Assembly (NCBI GenBank): GCA_947184155.2
Contig: CAMXCT020000378.1
Coordinates: forward strand, 130,001 to 194,000
Source of the DNA: Cladocopium goreaui
Taxonomy: Eukaryota; Sar; Dinophyceae; Suessiales; Symbiodiniaceae
Length of the DNA: 64,000 bases
Direction of reading: 5' to 3'
How positions within the stretch are numbered: position 1 is the first letter of the stretch; each line of letters begins with the position of its first letter. Shown here in pieces: positions 10,536 to 25,500 of this stretch. The notes beneath the pieces were generated by a model that was given only the letters and a program-made list of their open reading frames with translations, had not been told where the DNA came from and searched no databases. Made by a program: the position numbers and the translations under genes.

Positions 10536-13500
10536 CTGTCAATTTTTTGGATGATGTGAGCAAACAAAATCAGGTCGACTTTTTTGGGCTGTCCGTTGAC
10601 CACCAGGTGTTATGTCACAATATGTGACAATGATTGTATCGGTGAAATTAATCATCGTAGATTTAATGGAACCATTGTGGGGGATCATCTTTGATCAATA
10701 CCCCAATATATATTTCCAGGTATCTACAATATGTGATTGATAAAAAATATATTATGCCGATATTTGTACAGATATATCATATATATATATATATCATATA
10801 TATTGGTGATACAATATACCAAATGGATCCAAATGGTATCTGAGTTGCCGCTGTGATGGAAAAACTTCGGAAATAGAATGACAATGGAGCAACTACCAGG
10901 CGTAGCTGCAGCAGGTCTTTTCGAGAGGAGCTATGATTCATTTGTGGCCCAAGATATTCCTATTTACTGGTTAGATCTGGCTAGATTATCATATAGTTGA
11001 TGATTGATTGCTTAGTGGCTTAGTGGCTTAGTTTTTCCATCTTTGTTTCCATCTTTGTTCCATATCTTAGATCTTTTTCCACATCTGATCCCGGACCTTG
11101 TGCAGACTCATCAAGGGTAATGCCAGTGACAATCCCAGGGTACAGAGGAGTGACAGTATGAACCAACCCCAGTGGTGCTGCGTGACGTTGGAAATCAGCA
11201 AAATCACGGCCACAATGGCTGCCATGGCAGATAAAAACCAGTTGATGAAGAGGTCCACTGGATCTTTCGGAGCCAAAGTCACACTGAAAGAATCTCCAGT
11301 TCCTTCCACACCATTCACCGAGAGAGCGAAGGCATATCGCAAGCCTTCTTTGAAGTTGAAGCTTAAGCTCTTATTGACGCTGTAGAGGCAGCTACTCTCA
11401 TTGCCATTGCCATTGCCAGCTGTGCCAGCTGGCTGCAAATCGCTCAAGAACAGCTCCCACGTTCCTTGAATGGCCATTTCATGTGCAGGTTGGAGATTCG
11501 ATCCCGCAGACCTGAGAAAAACCCGGACACCCCAATGGGGGTGATGACGACTCGGTGGGGGGTTATCAGGATACATCATGAGTTTCCCCTCATCCATACT
11601 GCCCATACTCCATCTCTGGAAAAAAAAGAACCTGATGCAACTTGGCCACATGAGAATATCCGTGAATTGATTCAGAGACTGCGTAGCATCCAGGGCATTT
11701 GCATCCATGCCCAGTGCTTCAGCCAAGCTTGCTGCTTGCTCACCAACTAAGCCTTCAATGGCCTCAGAGCCAAGCATCACAAGAATCTGTGATGTCTCAA
11801 GATGACAAGAATGCCATCGGAAGATACCCTCTGGTTATGTCAAAATAGCTATTGAAAATGGCCCAGTCGAAATAGTGGATTTACCCATTGAAAATGGTGA
11901 TGTTCCATAATTATGTTAGTTTACCAGAGGGTATATGATCTTTATATATCTGTATATCATGTCTCGATTCACTTTGCGAAAAACAATTCACCGCAAAGAG
12001 ACTTTGGGTCATCACGAGGCCACCTCACCAAGACAGGCATGATGATTACCTTCCCACGTTGGCAACTTCTTGGTTTTTTGGATTTTTGGGTCACATGTTG
12101 GACATACAAAAAATTGCCACGCTGCAGAATGAATCACTTCAATCAGATTGCTCTATCCTCCAAACAGACTAGTGTGGTAAACCCAATGATAAACCATCCC
12201 GTTAACCAACCATTTAAGAGAATCATTCTATATCATCCCAATCGTATACCCAATTTCATTTCCCCGGTTGCGGTCCCAGTTGCCGTTGCATTGCCAAAGC
12301 TGGATGCCAAGACCATGGCTGGGTCGCCGCTCTGCAGCAGCAGAGCAGGTGTGTTGTAGCAAGCTTCTGCAAACTCTTCTGAGAGTCCAATGAACATTCC
12401 TCCCACGCTTCACATGCTTCACATGCTTCACATGCTTCACATGCTTCACATGCTTCACATGCTTCACATGCTTCACATGCTTCACATGTTGCAACAAACT
12501 GGGGATATCATGTGGCAGAAACAATCCAAAGCTGAAGATATGGAGTCTCCAAAAAAAAATGGTGGTACCCCCAAATCATGCAAAATTGGACCGTTTCAGT
12601 CTTGAAATCGGTGACTTGGGGATCCCCCATTTCAACAACCCGGATTTTGCCCGGATTCCTTTGCGTTTGCTACTGGCACTCGCAACCATCACCTCCACAG
12701 CCCTTCGCAAGGCCGGGTTATTGGTCTGACTGATGCGTGCAGCCATGGCATTGGCGGAGTCACGACCTTTCGCTACTGCAGCTTTCTTGGCATCCTGGAC
12801 TAAGCGGCTGGCCATGGATTCCTTGCTGCTGGGTGCCCCCTTCAATGTCAGGGTCATCGAGAGTTTGATGCCCTCAGATTGCATCTTCTGCAAGGACTCA
12901 CCACTGGCAGATTCGATGCAGAATTCTGGCGCTTTCCCCACCGGCACAGGTTTTCCAAATTCTGCAATTTCCAAGTGAGAAAAGGATGCGGAGCCACTCA
13001 CAGAAATGGTGTTCAGCACTTTGAAGGCACTTGTTTGCAACACGATCTTTGCATCGGGCACATCTGGCTGGAACTGCAATTGATAAGTACCGCTGCTTGC
13101 TCGAGTCACTGTAAGTGGAAAACCGATGATTCCAGAGGCATCGCTAACTCTCACAGTGGTCAAAGGATCCAATTCCACGTTTTGATCTGCCACAGTCCCA
13201 AGAGAGTTCCCTTGAGCTGCCAAGGTCTGTAGCAAATTTGGATTTGTGCTCCCAGGTGCCATGGCTTTCAGAGCTTTGATCCCCACACGAACTCGAGCAT
13301 CTCTCACTGGACCCCCACTGGCAGTCAAGACTTGTACCCGCATCAGAAACATCTGACCTGGCGTCGGAAATTCCAATGGAACCATCGGAACCGAAATTCC
13401 TGAAACATGTGTCAAGAATAGATATCTGCACTATAAATGTAAATATAGATGTAGTAATACAGATATAGATATAGCTATATATATATATACATATAATATA

Positions 13501-16500
13501 TATATATATGTGCGCTAAATGGACTCAATGGATAGATACATCCCGACCCTGGCAGCCCAATTTCATTGACTTTCCCGTGCCTACCAGCACCGAGTCAGGC
13601 GGAGGCAGCAAAATGGCATATTGGCTCGCAGCCGTCTCGGCGGAAATCTCTGGCGTCATCGTTTCTTCGATGAGTTCTCGGGAGTACGCGGCAATTCCCG
13701 TGCACTGGGAAAACCTCAGTTCGGGCACAGCCTGGGGGGGATGGCCAACCATTGGAACACTACCCTCCCAACGACTGGAATCGTTGCAAAAATGATTGTT
13801 TATTGAGGGATTCCACAGTAAATCCCATAGTTCAAGCATTTTCTCAACTTTCTAAAGTTTTGCATCATCATCTGCGGTTGTGCTCCAAGTGCACCTGCGG
13901 TGCACTTGTCGATGCTCTCTGGCGCTCACAGATCTATGCAGCGTTGATTTTTCGGAAATGTCGGAGTCCGGTTGGACATTGTTGATGAAAAGAGTCAAAT
14001 AGTCGCTTCCAAAAAACAAAGACTCAAAGATACTCAAAGATACTCAAAGCTTCAGAAAGTCTTCGCCATGAAACTGTTCCTGCGGTGTCATGTTCTGAAA
14101 ACCAGCTGGCAGTGGCCAGCCCAGACTCCAGCCATCCGATCCAGAGAGGTCCGTGACTCTCAACTTGATCTTCGCAGGATTTGAGATCCGTCGTACCCAG
14201 TTCACACGTAGAAAGCTGAAACGAATCACCGGAAATGGAGAGACCTGCACCATTTCCAGGTTAGTGCAACGTTGCAATGGCTCGACAAAGTTGTCGAATA
14301 AACCTGAGTTGTCATGCAAAATGTGTTGATGGACAAACTCATGTTGAGAAAATCAATGAATTCTGAAGAAACATTGTCAAACAAAATCATGTTGGACCTG
14401 TTTCATCAAACATGAAACATCCAGGCATCATAAATGGCTGGGATTTCCCATATCATCCCCTGTAAAAGGTAGGCCTGGTAGGCTTTCCAGGCCCAGAAAC
14501 ACACCGCATCACCCAACAGTCGCGGAGAGAGCTCCATGGAGATCTCGCTTTCCACGTCTGTCCCACCCTCACTGGAGATCAGAAGTCGAGCAATAAGCCC
14601 ACCTGCAACGCCAGAAGCGCCGGTGTCAGGGAACCAACAGGTGGAACCAACGAACCAACGGGGAGAAGATAAAGCTGGAGTGGATATAATGTATGAAATG
14701 TATGACTGGTGGTTTTAACCATCTTGAAAAATATGAAAGTCATATGAAGGATTATCACATATATTATGGAAAATAAAACGGTTTGAAATCACCAACCAGG
14801 TATGATAATGTATGGCGATTTGATTGTGTTTTTTTTTTCGGAATGATGAATGTGTTCTCGAATGACATTCAGCATCGGCACCCCAAAAAAAATACCATAA
14901 TACATCATAATACATCATTTAACAATTATAAACATCATATACCAGGAATACATCGGCCATATACCCATTATATCATATAAATTCATATTAAATATCCCAT
15001 GATATTTTCCATCCTAGTCCCATGATGTGTGCCGCCATGTGTGTGTCGCCTGTGTACTGAGTGATCTGTGGTAACTCGACTCCAAAACGTGGCCGCAGTT
15101 CCACCGTGATCATCCCATTGAACTCCTGGAGTTCCAGGTTCAACGGCCAGGAGAGCGGCGGTTGGGTGACGATGACGTAGTTGAAAGGACGCTCCAAACA
15201 GATAGGCGCCGCACTGGGCACGGCCACAGAAGTCACCCCTTCAGCTAGGAAGCGAAATCCTCAGAGATGGAGAAGATGTGAGTCTAAATTGTCTAATGAT
15301 GTCCAATGGTGTCCAATGTCTTTGAGTCTTTGATGAAGCTTTGTCTGGTGAGTCTGAAATTCAATGAAAAGAGCATCTTCCCCATCTTCCCCATCTTCCA
15401 AGGATCTTGTACATCCAGCTCCATCAGGCACACCCATCACTGACCAATATAGCAGGCCATCTTCGGCCGGGCCTAAACCTCGAGCCAAGATGCCGGCTGG
15501 CGCCGGCAAGAAGTTCAGTTCAGCATCCAACATCCAGGTACCACTGAGACTTATCGAAATTCAGCCAAGCATCTGTTTCCAAAACCGTCATTCCCAGTGA
15601 TGCCAGATGGAAGTGAATATAGGAAAGGATACATCGAGTACATGTTCACCCGAGTTAGCTTCCTTGCGAGTCAGCGACTGAAAAGCAAAAAAAATACAGC
15701 GACCATCAGGGATGCTAGTTCTAACTTGCCTGTTGTAGCGACTTACAAGCTTTGACGGAGTTATTTAAGTAGGCATATATTCAAAATATGTTGAAATATA
15801 CATTATACGCATCATTAATAATATTATATGATATGTATAATCCACAACCCACATGTTCACCATGACTATAGCCGTTACAAGACATATAGATCAGGGACCC
15901 TGGCGACACTGGCCATTCGATCCACCTCTCGCCGGGTTTCTCAAAGGAGGCACCCGCTTCTGGCACCACCTCATAGGTCACGATGAGACCTGAGAAATCT
16001 CCAGAGGTCTCGCAAACACATCTCGCATCACCAAATCACCAATCACCAACCAGTCATTCTTTGTATCATCCTACAATGGTTCAATGGTCTACATCTACGA
16101 TCGTCATGAGCTACAGCTACAATCTCTATACATGAGCTCTTCATTTTCACTGCGGGCTGAGAGCCATTCACAGGTCCACTGTCACTGAGGACTCGTAGCT
16201 TCGGCTGCACATTGAACAAGTTGCCCGTCATCGCACGGAAGGTGGTGTAGCCCGGATCCTGCCATGCCATACCGGGTCCATGGGTGGTGGGATCCGGTGC
16301 ACATCGATGCACCCAGGTTACCACGGTCACCCGAAATGGGCACTGAAGAAATCATCGGCTCCTGTATCACTTCCAAGCGCAGTCCGGGGGGAGGCTTCAC
16401 CCTGGGCCATGTCAAGTGCAAAATGTGCAAAGCTACTGTGGTTCCAGCTCCAGTGAGAAGGGAATGTACAAATGGGAGAGATACTCCAACCATCTCCAAC

Positions 16501-19500
16501 CATTGCTTGTGCTATTCAAATAGCCCATTTCAAGAGAACCCATTTCAATAGAAATTGGAGATACCGAACTTCACAAAAGTGAAAAATAGCATTCAAAACA
16601 GGGACTTTCAAGGCCTGAAGGTGAAAATACGAGTCTTCACTCCAAAGCCGGAGAACCTCGGCAGATTCGCTTCAGGGTGCGGTGTGGCATCCGGCCCAAC
16701 GGAAAATCGGGGTTCAAAAGCCTGGGAAAACAGAGGGAAAGCAGACAGAACGGAGCGTTGGACGGAGTCAAATAGCTGATATGGCAAACAATATCCAGTT
16801 GATAAGTCAAATATGTTAACAATATTGCTTCTTGATCTACTTGAGCTTCTTGATGCATTATTGTTGCTGTTCCAGTTGGTGCGTTCGTGCATCGAACAGA
16901 ATCGCTGCCAGAGCTGGCCTTCAACCTGGACCCTTACGGGCAACTTAAGGAGTTCACCGGCCATTTGGGGGCCCCAAAATGCGTCAAAATGCCATCTTCG
17001 CAGATGGACAGTTGCAGCCGGGTTGCTGGAGTCCGAAATTACCATAGATTCCTTGCCTGGTGAAGTTTGGTGAGTTTCAGAATCGCTGAGTTTTCATGAT
17101 TCTTTCGTGATCTGATGACTCCAATGGAAAAAATCGCCACGAATTGGACGGAATTCTGCCACGATGCTGGAGCAATTGGAAACGGAAGTGCATCTTTCCA
17201 GTTGTGGGATCAAATCCTTGAGCATTCGTGCTGGCGGTCTTGTTCACCTCAGGATAATGATGCAACATGAGCTTCAAGTCGGGCAAAAACATAGTATGTT
17301 ATATGATATTATATGCTGTTCAATTGGTTCAAGTGTTTTCAATGTGTTTCACACTTCCTTATCTTCCTTGCTAGCCTAGCTGATCGTAAAACTTCACAAC
17401 TTCCAAGCAGCTGGATAGATCACATGGAAATCGCTTCGGTCGCCGGCAGCCATCGGGTCGTCAGTTAGGCCTCAAGCAAATCCTCTCAGGCTCTGAGGCT
17501 TACTTCGTTTTCACTTAGTTTTCACTGAGTTTTCATCAGCACTTCATCATGTACGACTTAAAATCGGATGGCAAATCGGCAAATCCCATGACTCCAAGAA
17601 GCCCAGGATCCGGTGATAGGTAAAGGGTGCATTTCTGAAGACGTAGGTCAGGCCGCACCTGGGCTTGAATCATGCGAAGTCAGAATGAGGCTATCTATGA
17701 CAGGTACATTACAAGATATTACAAATATGTATGCTGTACTTCAAAAAGGAATCAAAATCTAAATCTCTGGAAACCACAGTTGTGGATTGGTTACAGCATG
17801 TTGCAGCAAAGCAGTCGTTTTTGGCTACGACTTTTTGATCCATGATATGATAAAAATATCCCCGTTCCCAATTGGCATAGAGGGATTGAGCCAAGTGTTA
17901 TACGTAGCTACATCTGCCCATACATGGCCAAAGATTGTATGAAAATGTGAGCACTTTCTCTGTAATTCTGATGTACAGAATACCTCCTCTGAAGGCCAGA
18001 ATTTGAGTCTACAAAAATAGGCCATGGATCTCATATGGTTCACATGTTGGCATCTGAAAATCCATCCATTTTTCGAAGACTTTAAACTTTCGTAGAAGGC
18101 TTTTTCGGTGGTCCTAAGTGGCGCCTAACCCTGGGGCTAAACTTTGGGCCGGACTTCATCAAGCTCACTTGCAGTACTGTACATATCAGTAGGCATAGAT
18201 AAACAAAAAATACACCAAAAGACTATGAACCACTAAAAAAACGGTTCATGTTCCTTCTTTGTATTGAATTTCATTGACCAAGTGAGAGCCTGTAAAATTC
18301 AATGTGTCCAGTGGGGGCCGGACGGGGGCAGACTTGAAACCTGACCTGCTTGAAGATGTTCAAAGAGTGAGGGATCGAAACCAAGCAAAAAAAATTGAAA
18401 CCTCAGTGATGTCAAATTCAATATCGCTTCATGAGATGCTGGTGAGCTGGTGAGCCATACCGCAACATGAACCACTATGAAGTGAGGGGCTCTAATTGAT
18501 CCTAAACCATGCCTGTTAACATCTGTTATCTAACCATATGAAGACGGGACACAATTTACAGAAGTGACAGGCACAAATTTACCTCCTGGAATGTACCGTT
18601 TATTTGTGAAGGGTGGCCAGGCCAGTGAATTTTGGCTAGGACCATCCAGGGGATCCCAAGCCAAAGCACGGGGCATAGAAACTTGAGGCCAGGTAGAGGC
18701 ATTGTGGGATGTTGCTCAGGTCGGATTCGTTCACAAAGGCGCTGTCAAGGACCATACCTCGTGGGTTTTATGTTACATCACCATCTCACGCGGACATCTC
18801 ACAGTTCACATCATTCACATCATTTACATCATTTACATCATTTACATGTCCAGAAGAGTCGAAGATATTTGAAGAATATTTGAAGAATATTGAAGAATAT
18901 TGAAGATTCCAATGTTCGCCTGTCAATTTCAGAAATGCTGCCCTAGCCACGGAGCTCAATGTCAATAAATCCTCCTGCTTCGATTTCCGTGTCCTCAGTT
19001 CCAGCGTGTTCCAGTGATCACCATCCCCCATCCCACTATGGGAATCAGTGGCGTTAAGGTGAACATTCGGAAGAATCAGATTCTGAGTCTAAGACAGTCT
19101 CTAAGACAGTCTCAGAATGTTTGTCCAAGAATAAGGTAAACAAAAACACCTAAAATATCTCAAAATATCCAATTAATCCAATTGTCTACATTTAAGTCGA
19201 CCCTCATTTTTCCCATGTCAAAAACCAGCAAAATGAGACCAGGATTCATAAAGACTGCCTTCTCCTCCATCTCCAGACAATTCGATGTCGCCAATGACAT
19301 TCTCAATCCGCATCGGAATCTCAGCGTGCTGAACGCTGATTTACAAAAATCATGAAACTGTTTATATGGTGAACCATATGGTGAACATATTTAAGTGAAC
19401 ATATTAAATAGTGAACCATTAATGGTGAACCATTAATGGTGAACATAAAATGTGAACCTTTAAGAAACTTGAAAAAACGTTGCAAAAGTTGGGCGTTCAA

Positions 19501-22500
19501 CGGGTTTTTTCATGTCCCATTGAGGCGTTCAGCATGCTTCAGCATGATTCAGCTAAGATGCTGATCTCGAATAGCACGTCTGTTTCTTTCCATTCGGCTC
19601 GTTTATTTCAACTGCAATCCTGCAATAGAATGGAACAGAATCCAATGATGCAGCGGAAAATGAGGTGAGACATGCATTTTTTTAGCATGGTGAGTCAAAA
19701 TCCATTGAGTTTTGCTACACCACTGCAGGGCCACTGCCGCCACTGCCATTGGAGCATTATGAAGCAACTCGGTGTAGCCATAAGTTGCCAAAATCAGTCA
19801 CTATCAGACGCCAAAAAGACAGCTGGCAAGTTTCCATGGTTTTTTTCTAACCACCAGCTGGGTTTGTTCCAAATTTCCAATGGTTAATCATGGTTCAACA
19901 TGGTTCACCATGGTTAGTCATCATGGTCCCCAAAAAACTCAGGGCAATCCGGTTCTCCTCACCCAGTGGTCTCCCGATTGCCCATTGAAGACAGCGGAGA
20001 AGGGGAAGGCGAAAGGTCGATCGTTGTATTCCCTGGCATAGCTGGCATACCCTCTGGTAATGACTAGCATATTGAAAATGACTAAATGACCGTAGAAATC
20101 GTTGATTTACCCGTGAAACATGGTGATTTTCCATAGCTATGTAAACGTTTACCAGAGGCTAATCTGGCATAGACTGGGGAAGAAGAGCGTGAACAGCACC
20201 ATGGACACGAGTTGTATTGGCCTCAAAGTTGGAATCGGCATGGTATTTATGACGCCCACGTTGACCATGTCTCTTGGTTCCTTAGCTGTGGATGAAAATT
20301 TGGATCATGTTCTGGTGAATTCAGACTTCATTTACATTCAATTACTCATATGTTACTGATACTACACTCATAGAATATTCCAGTCAATATATTCAATCAC
20401 ATGTGCAATCATCATTGAACATCATGATGTGAAATACTGTCAGCTATAGCAGCTATGATATCAAGGTCCTTCAATGTCCAGTTCCAATCTTCGGAAGTTC
20501 TGTGGCAACGTGTGCAGCTAGGCATCAAAGCGAACCTGGCGATCCACGAAAAATATCTGGGATCTGGGGAGTTCCATCAATGGTAGCCCTAAATGTATGC
20601 TAAATATTGCTAAATCATCCATTTATAGCTGGGATTTCCCTTATATATAAACCATCCAGCGATCAAGATGATAAAGGGGTACCCCCATAAACTGAAAACC
20701 ACCATCTCTAAACATCTACACTTTCGTCAACGCGAGTAGAGCTTTCAGATCTCAGCAACCCCTGCCTTGCCATACTTGTCTTGGGTTGTGCTGTAAACAG
20801 ACTGGACCCTGAGTTGCACGTGCTTCACATGGTTCACGTGGATAACTGCGAAAAAAACTTGAAATCTTGTGGTGGAAAAAAAACTCTGAAAACGCTTGGA
20901 AAATGCCAAGCCCGTGCAAACAAGCGACTGAACTGTCATTGAACCATCGGCGCTTTGAAGCTTACGCACGGGAGCTGATGTCGTTTTCATGTCGATGATC
21001 TCTTCCAATCCTGGGAAATCGGAACACAGTTGATCTAATAACTTCTGAATTTCGTACATTTCGTACATTTCGTACAGGTCACACATTGCCCATGTCACGT
21101 CGGCACCTATTTGACCTTGACATCAGCAAAGGCTCTGCGACGATCGGCCTCACAGCCGACCCCGGAGCCCATGGGACAAACGGTACTGGAACCCCCCCCA
21201 TCGCATCCCATCGCGATCCCGGAACTGCCGGGACCCCCTGCCTGAGGGGCAGCAGTAGTAGAAGGCTCCGGTTTTCTCGGGTTTTCACACATTCCTCCAG
21301 CCATAGCTGAGGTATTCACAGTAGAGATGCTGGGGAAAGTCACCTCAGTGAGACATAGATGTGATGCCACAGCTTTCCTTCAAAGATCAGCATTTTTGCC
21401 CCTTTAAATGCTGCCCAAGCTGCACAAGAAGTCGCTGACTTCAACTGAATTTCTGCAAAGAAAATGTCTCCAGAATTTATTGTCACAGGATAGCCATCCA
21501 AATAAAAATGCCTCTGTTGCGCCAAGCTGTAGAACTCCTCGTGACGTCGTGTTGGGCACATCTTGTCAGGCAGCAACAGTTGAAATGCTGAAAGCTTTCC
21601 ACTTTACCACAAGCATGTGCGCTTGTCCTTCGAAAATCTCTATGACGACATCAGTTGAAATCTCTATGTTCGACAGCCAAGCCACGGCATATGGAGACTG
21701 CACCACATGACACACCTCCGGCGTCATGATTTCATGAGATCAGCTAACCTATGGTGACATATGGTATAACCTATGATAACATGGTACCCTCTGGTTATGT
21801 CAAAATAGCTATTGAAGCCATGGCCCAGTCGAAATAGTTGATTTTCCCCTTAAAAATGCTGGATCTTTCTGGATCTTTCCATCGTTTTTTGGGACTCTTT
21901 ACCAGAGGGTGTCTCATGGTATCTCTGTTGAGATCTGCGATGCCTCCGGCTGGATGCCTCCCACGATCCTTCCAGTGAGCCATGGGCTGGGAACAGATTT
22001 TGCCTGGCAACGGCTAGACCACAGGATGACAGGATGTTTCGGTGATGTGCCATGAATTCGGCCAAGCAACGCCATCCAAAAGGAAACGAACCTGGAAACC
22101 TCAGTGGCTCCAGAAACTCATGAACTATCATTAACATGTCATGAACATGTCATGAACATGTCATGAACATTTCATTAACATTTCATTAACTCTACAGTAC
22201 TCCACAGTACTCTACGGTACTCTACAGTACTCCCAAGCATGCCACCAGCCACCAGTCGAGAGACTGAAACTTCCAGTGAACTCCAATTCCGGAGCAGCAG
22301 TGATGATCTGAAATGCAACCACTGCCTTGGGACATCGATATCTCAGCCGGTGCAAACATGTTCAAAACAACAACAAGATATCATGACTGAGCAATTTTGA
22401 GCATGTGAAATCACATGAGAAATCACGGCTCATTTCGCACTGTACTCACTTTTGCTGTCGCATCATTTCGCACCATTATTAACCATTATTAATCAACCAT

Positions 22501-25500
22501 TATTAACCACTACTAACCATGATTAATCATTATGTTGCATCTTGCAAATTCGAGTTGCAAAGCCCAGGTCATTGGTTTGTTCCACGGATCCTTCCCGCAG
22601 CTCTAGCTGGACATTGCCCAGCGGATACTCGGTGTTCTGGAAGAATTCCACATCAACGGTCTTTCCGGGAATGCCATTCCTGCAAAAAATCCGCTTCGCA
22701 CAGCAATCATCGCAGTTCAGCACTGTTTTGGAAGGTCCAAATCTTGGTTTTAGATTTAAAGATTCCAAATGCATGTTCTGATTGTCCTGAATCATGATAT
22801 GATGAAGGTGAAAGGCTCTTCTGACACAAGGGTCACTCCAATTGGGCCCTGCCAAACGAATGACATAACTTTGACATAACACCTATCGGACCTATCGTAG
22901 AACGAGTTTGAACATACAGATCCAAAAAAATGATGGCCCTTACCATCCCGGATCTGTCCCCATCCCCAATTTTTCCAAGCAACCCTTGCGCATCTACGAC
23001 ACGAACCACCGCCAGAAAGACATCTGACCCATCTGATTTGCCCACTCCCAAATATCCTGGGGTGGGTCCAAAGCTGAAAGCGAGCATCTTCAATGGTGAA
23101 TTTCTGAATGGTGAAACGAATGTTGAAACATGTTGAAACATGTTGCAGTTGATAACAGTTGGATAACAGTTGTGAATGAAATCCCAAAGTGTTGTCCAAA
23201 TCCCAAGGCTCTGGAGACTTCAGCAGCTTTGCGGATGAAACGCTTAATCCTTGGGCATCAAAAAGCGGCGCTTGATCATTCGCCCTGTCCGGTGAATCGT
23301 GGTGAATCCAGTGAATCCATGGCATTCCATGGCCCAAATCCGTCCTGATCTCTGCAACAATGGGTTCCACCTCAATGGCTGATGTGACAGTCATTGGATT
23401 GGTTTAAGATGTTTAAGTTAAGGGAAAATCTTAACCGGAAACCATGGTTTTTACCATTAAATCTGGGGGTAAAATCTGTAATTTTTCCCAACAAAACCAA
23501 TCCAATGAGACAGGAATTCGACTCAGATTTGCAGCGAAGGCTAAGGCCCCGAGGCCCCAGCCTGCTGAATATAAGTGGGTGATGTGGGATCCCACGGATG
23601 TCTGTCCTGCAGAATCTGCAGTTTGTATCATCGTAAAAGATATGAATTTACATCATTCTCAGGACGACTTCATTGATCATCATTGATCTACAATATATGT
23701 ATATTCTAAATATATATATATATATTAATATATGTAACATATATATAATATACATAATATATGTATGTATATAATTATATATATATATTTATTTATTCCC
23801 CACCTGCCAGGTGAGGGTTGTTAGATTTTATGTCAGTTGCCTCCTCCTGCCTCCTGCCTCGTCCTCCTCCTCCTCCCCCTCCTCTCCTCCTCTCCTCCTC
23901 GTCCTCCTCGTCCTCCTTGTCATCCTTGTCGTCCTTGTCGTCCTCGTCGTCCTCGTCGTCCTCGTCGTCCTCGTCCAACTGCGACCCGCGATCCACAGTG
24001 TTCTCTGCCGGACCTCAACCACGACCATCCACGCCCAGTGTTCCCTGCCGGACCTCAACCACGACCATCCACGCCCAAGTGTTCCCTGCCGGACCTCAAC
24101 CACGACCATCCACGCCCAGTGTTCCCTGCCGGACCTCAACCACGACAATCCACGCCCAGTGTTCCCTGCCGGACCTCAACCACGACCATCCACGCCCAGT
24201 GTTCCCTGCCGGACCTCAACCACGACCATCCACGCCCAGTGTTCCCTGCCGGACCTCAACCGCGAGTATCCACGCCCAGCGTTCCCTGCCGGACCTCAAC
24301 CACGACCATCCACGCCCAGTGTTCCCTGCCGGACCTCAACCACGAGTATCCACGCCCAGTGTTCCCTGCCGGACCTCAACCGCGAGTATCCGGGCCCAGT
24401 GTTCCCTGCCGGACCTCATGTAGGAAGATATGGGACAAAGAATGTGCAGAAGAAAGTTAGAAAGAATGTCAGAAAGAATGTCAGAAGATATGCCAGAAGA
24501 TATGCCAGATAGAATGCCAAATAGAATGCCAGATAGAATGCCAGATAGAATGCCAGAAGATAGGTCAGAATATATGCCACAAGATATGCCAGGAGATATG
24601 CCAGATAGATATGCCAGAAGATATGTCAGAATATATGCCAGAAGATATGTCAGATAGAATGCCAGAAGATATGTCAGAAGATACGCCAGAAGATATGCCA
24701 GATAGAATGCCAGATTGAATGCCAAAAGATATGTCAGATAGAATGCCAGAAGATATGCCAGATAGAATGCCAGAAGATTTGCCAGATAGAATGCCAGAAG
24801 ATATGCCAGAAGATATGCCAGATCATATGCCAGAAGATATGCCAGATAGAATGCCAAATAGAATGTCAGAAGATATGTCAGATAGAATGCCAGAAGATTT
24901 GCCAGTAAGAAAATGTATAAATGTCATGGTGGGGATCACACGAAGTAAAGTAATTTATTTATTTACTATATTTATTTACTATATTTATGTACCATATTTA
25001 TTTACTATATTTACTTATTTATATGTATATTAGAGACAGGAAAGGACTGCTTCACAGGCCACCAGTCAACTCGACCAGGCAAAGTTTCGGTTGGCCCCGT
25101 GACCGCGGATCATCAGCGGATTCGTCCTGCTCGACGCCATCACAGACGAAGCCAACTGAGAAGACAGAGGTCTGAGTATCCTCACAGCGCCACAACTTTC
25201 CACCAGCTATGTGCCATGTCGTGCCATGTCGTGCCATGTCGTGCCATGTCGTGCCATGTGGTGCGCTTAGCCAGGCCACCCAGTACTTCAGCAAAACGAG
25301 GTCCATGGTGTTGCCTTCCACTGACCTTGGCACGTTGGCACAGCGCACAGCATCCGTTGGGCATCCGTTGCGCTGACGAATATCATGAATCCATGGTCCC
25401 TTCCTGCGCATTGCCGAGCTGCCATCTCAGTCCCGAAAACCTGAGACAGCAGAAAAAAATCAATGGGTGTCCCTGCTGAAGGATTTTCACATGGGACATC

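Noticed and set aside
12228..12524. Minus frame with HVK tripeptide repeat
   Set aside because: The repeat is the 9-bp intronic array. The real exon (12250-12399) uses another frame.
24000..24418. CRISPR array
   Set aside because: Repeats are directly adjacent with no spacers, and the context is eukaryotic.
23811..24512. 233-codon plus-strand frame with Pro/Thr/Ser-rich repeats
   Set aside because: It covers the CT-rich and 40-bp arrays. All three frames are open equally, so openness has no coding meaning.
24336..24857. Membrane-like minus frame LAYLLAFYL
   Set aside because: Produced by the reverse complement of the GATATGCCAGA array; hydrophobicity is a composition effect.
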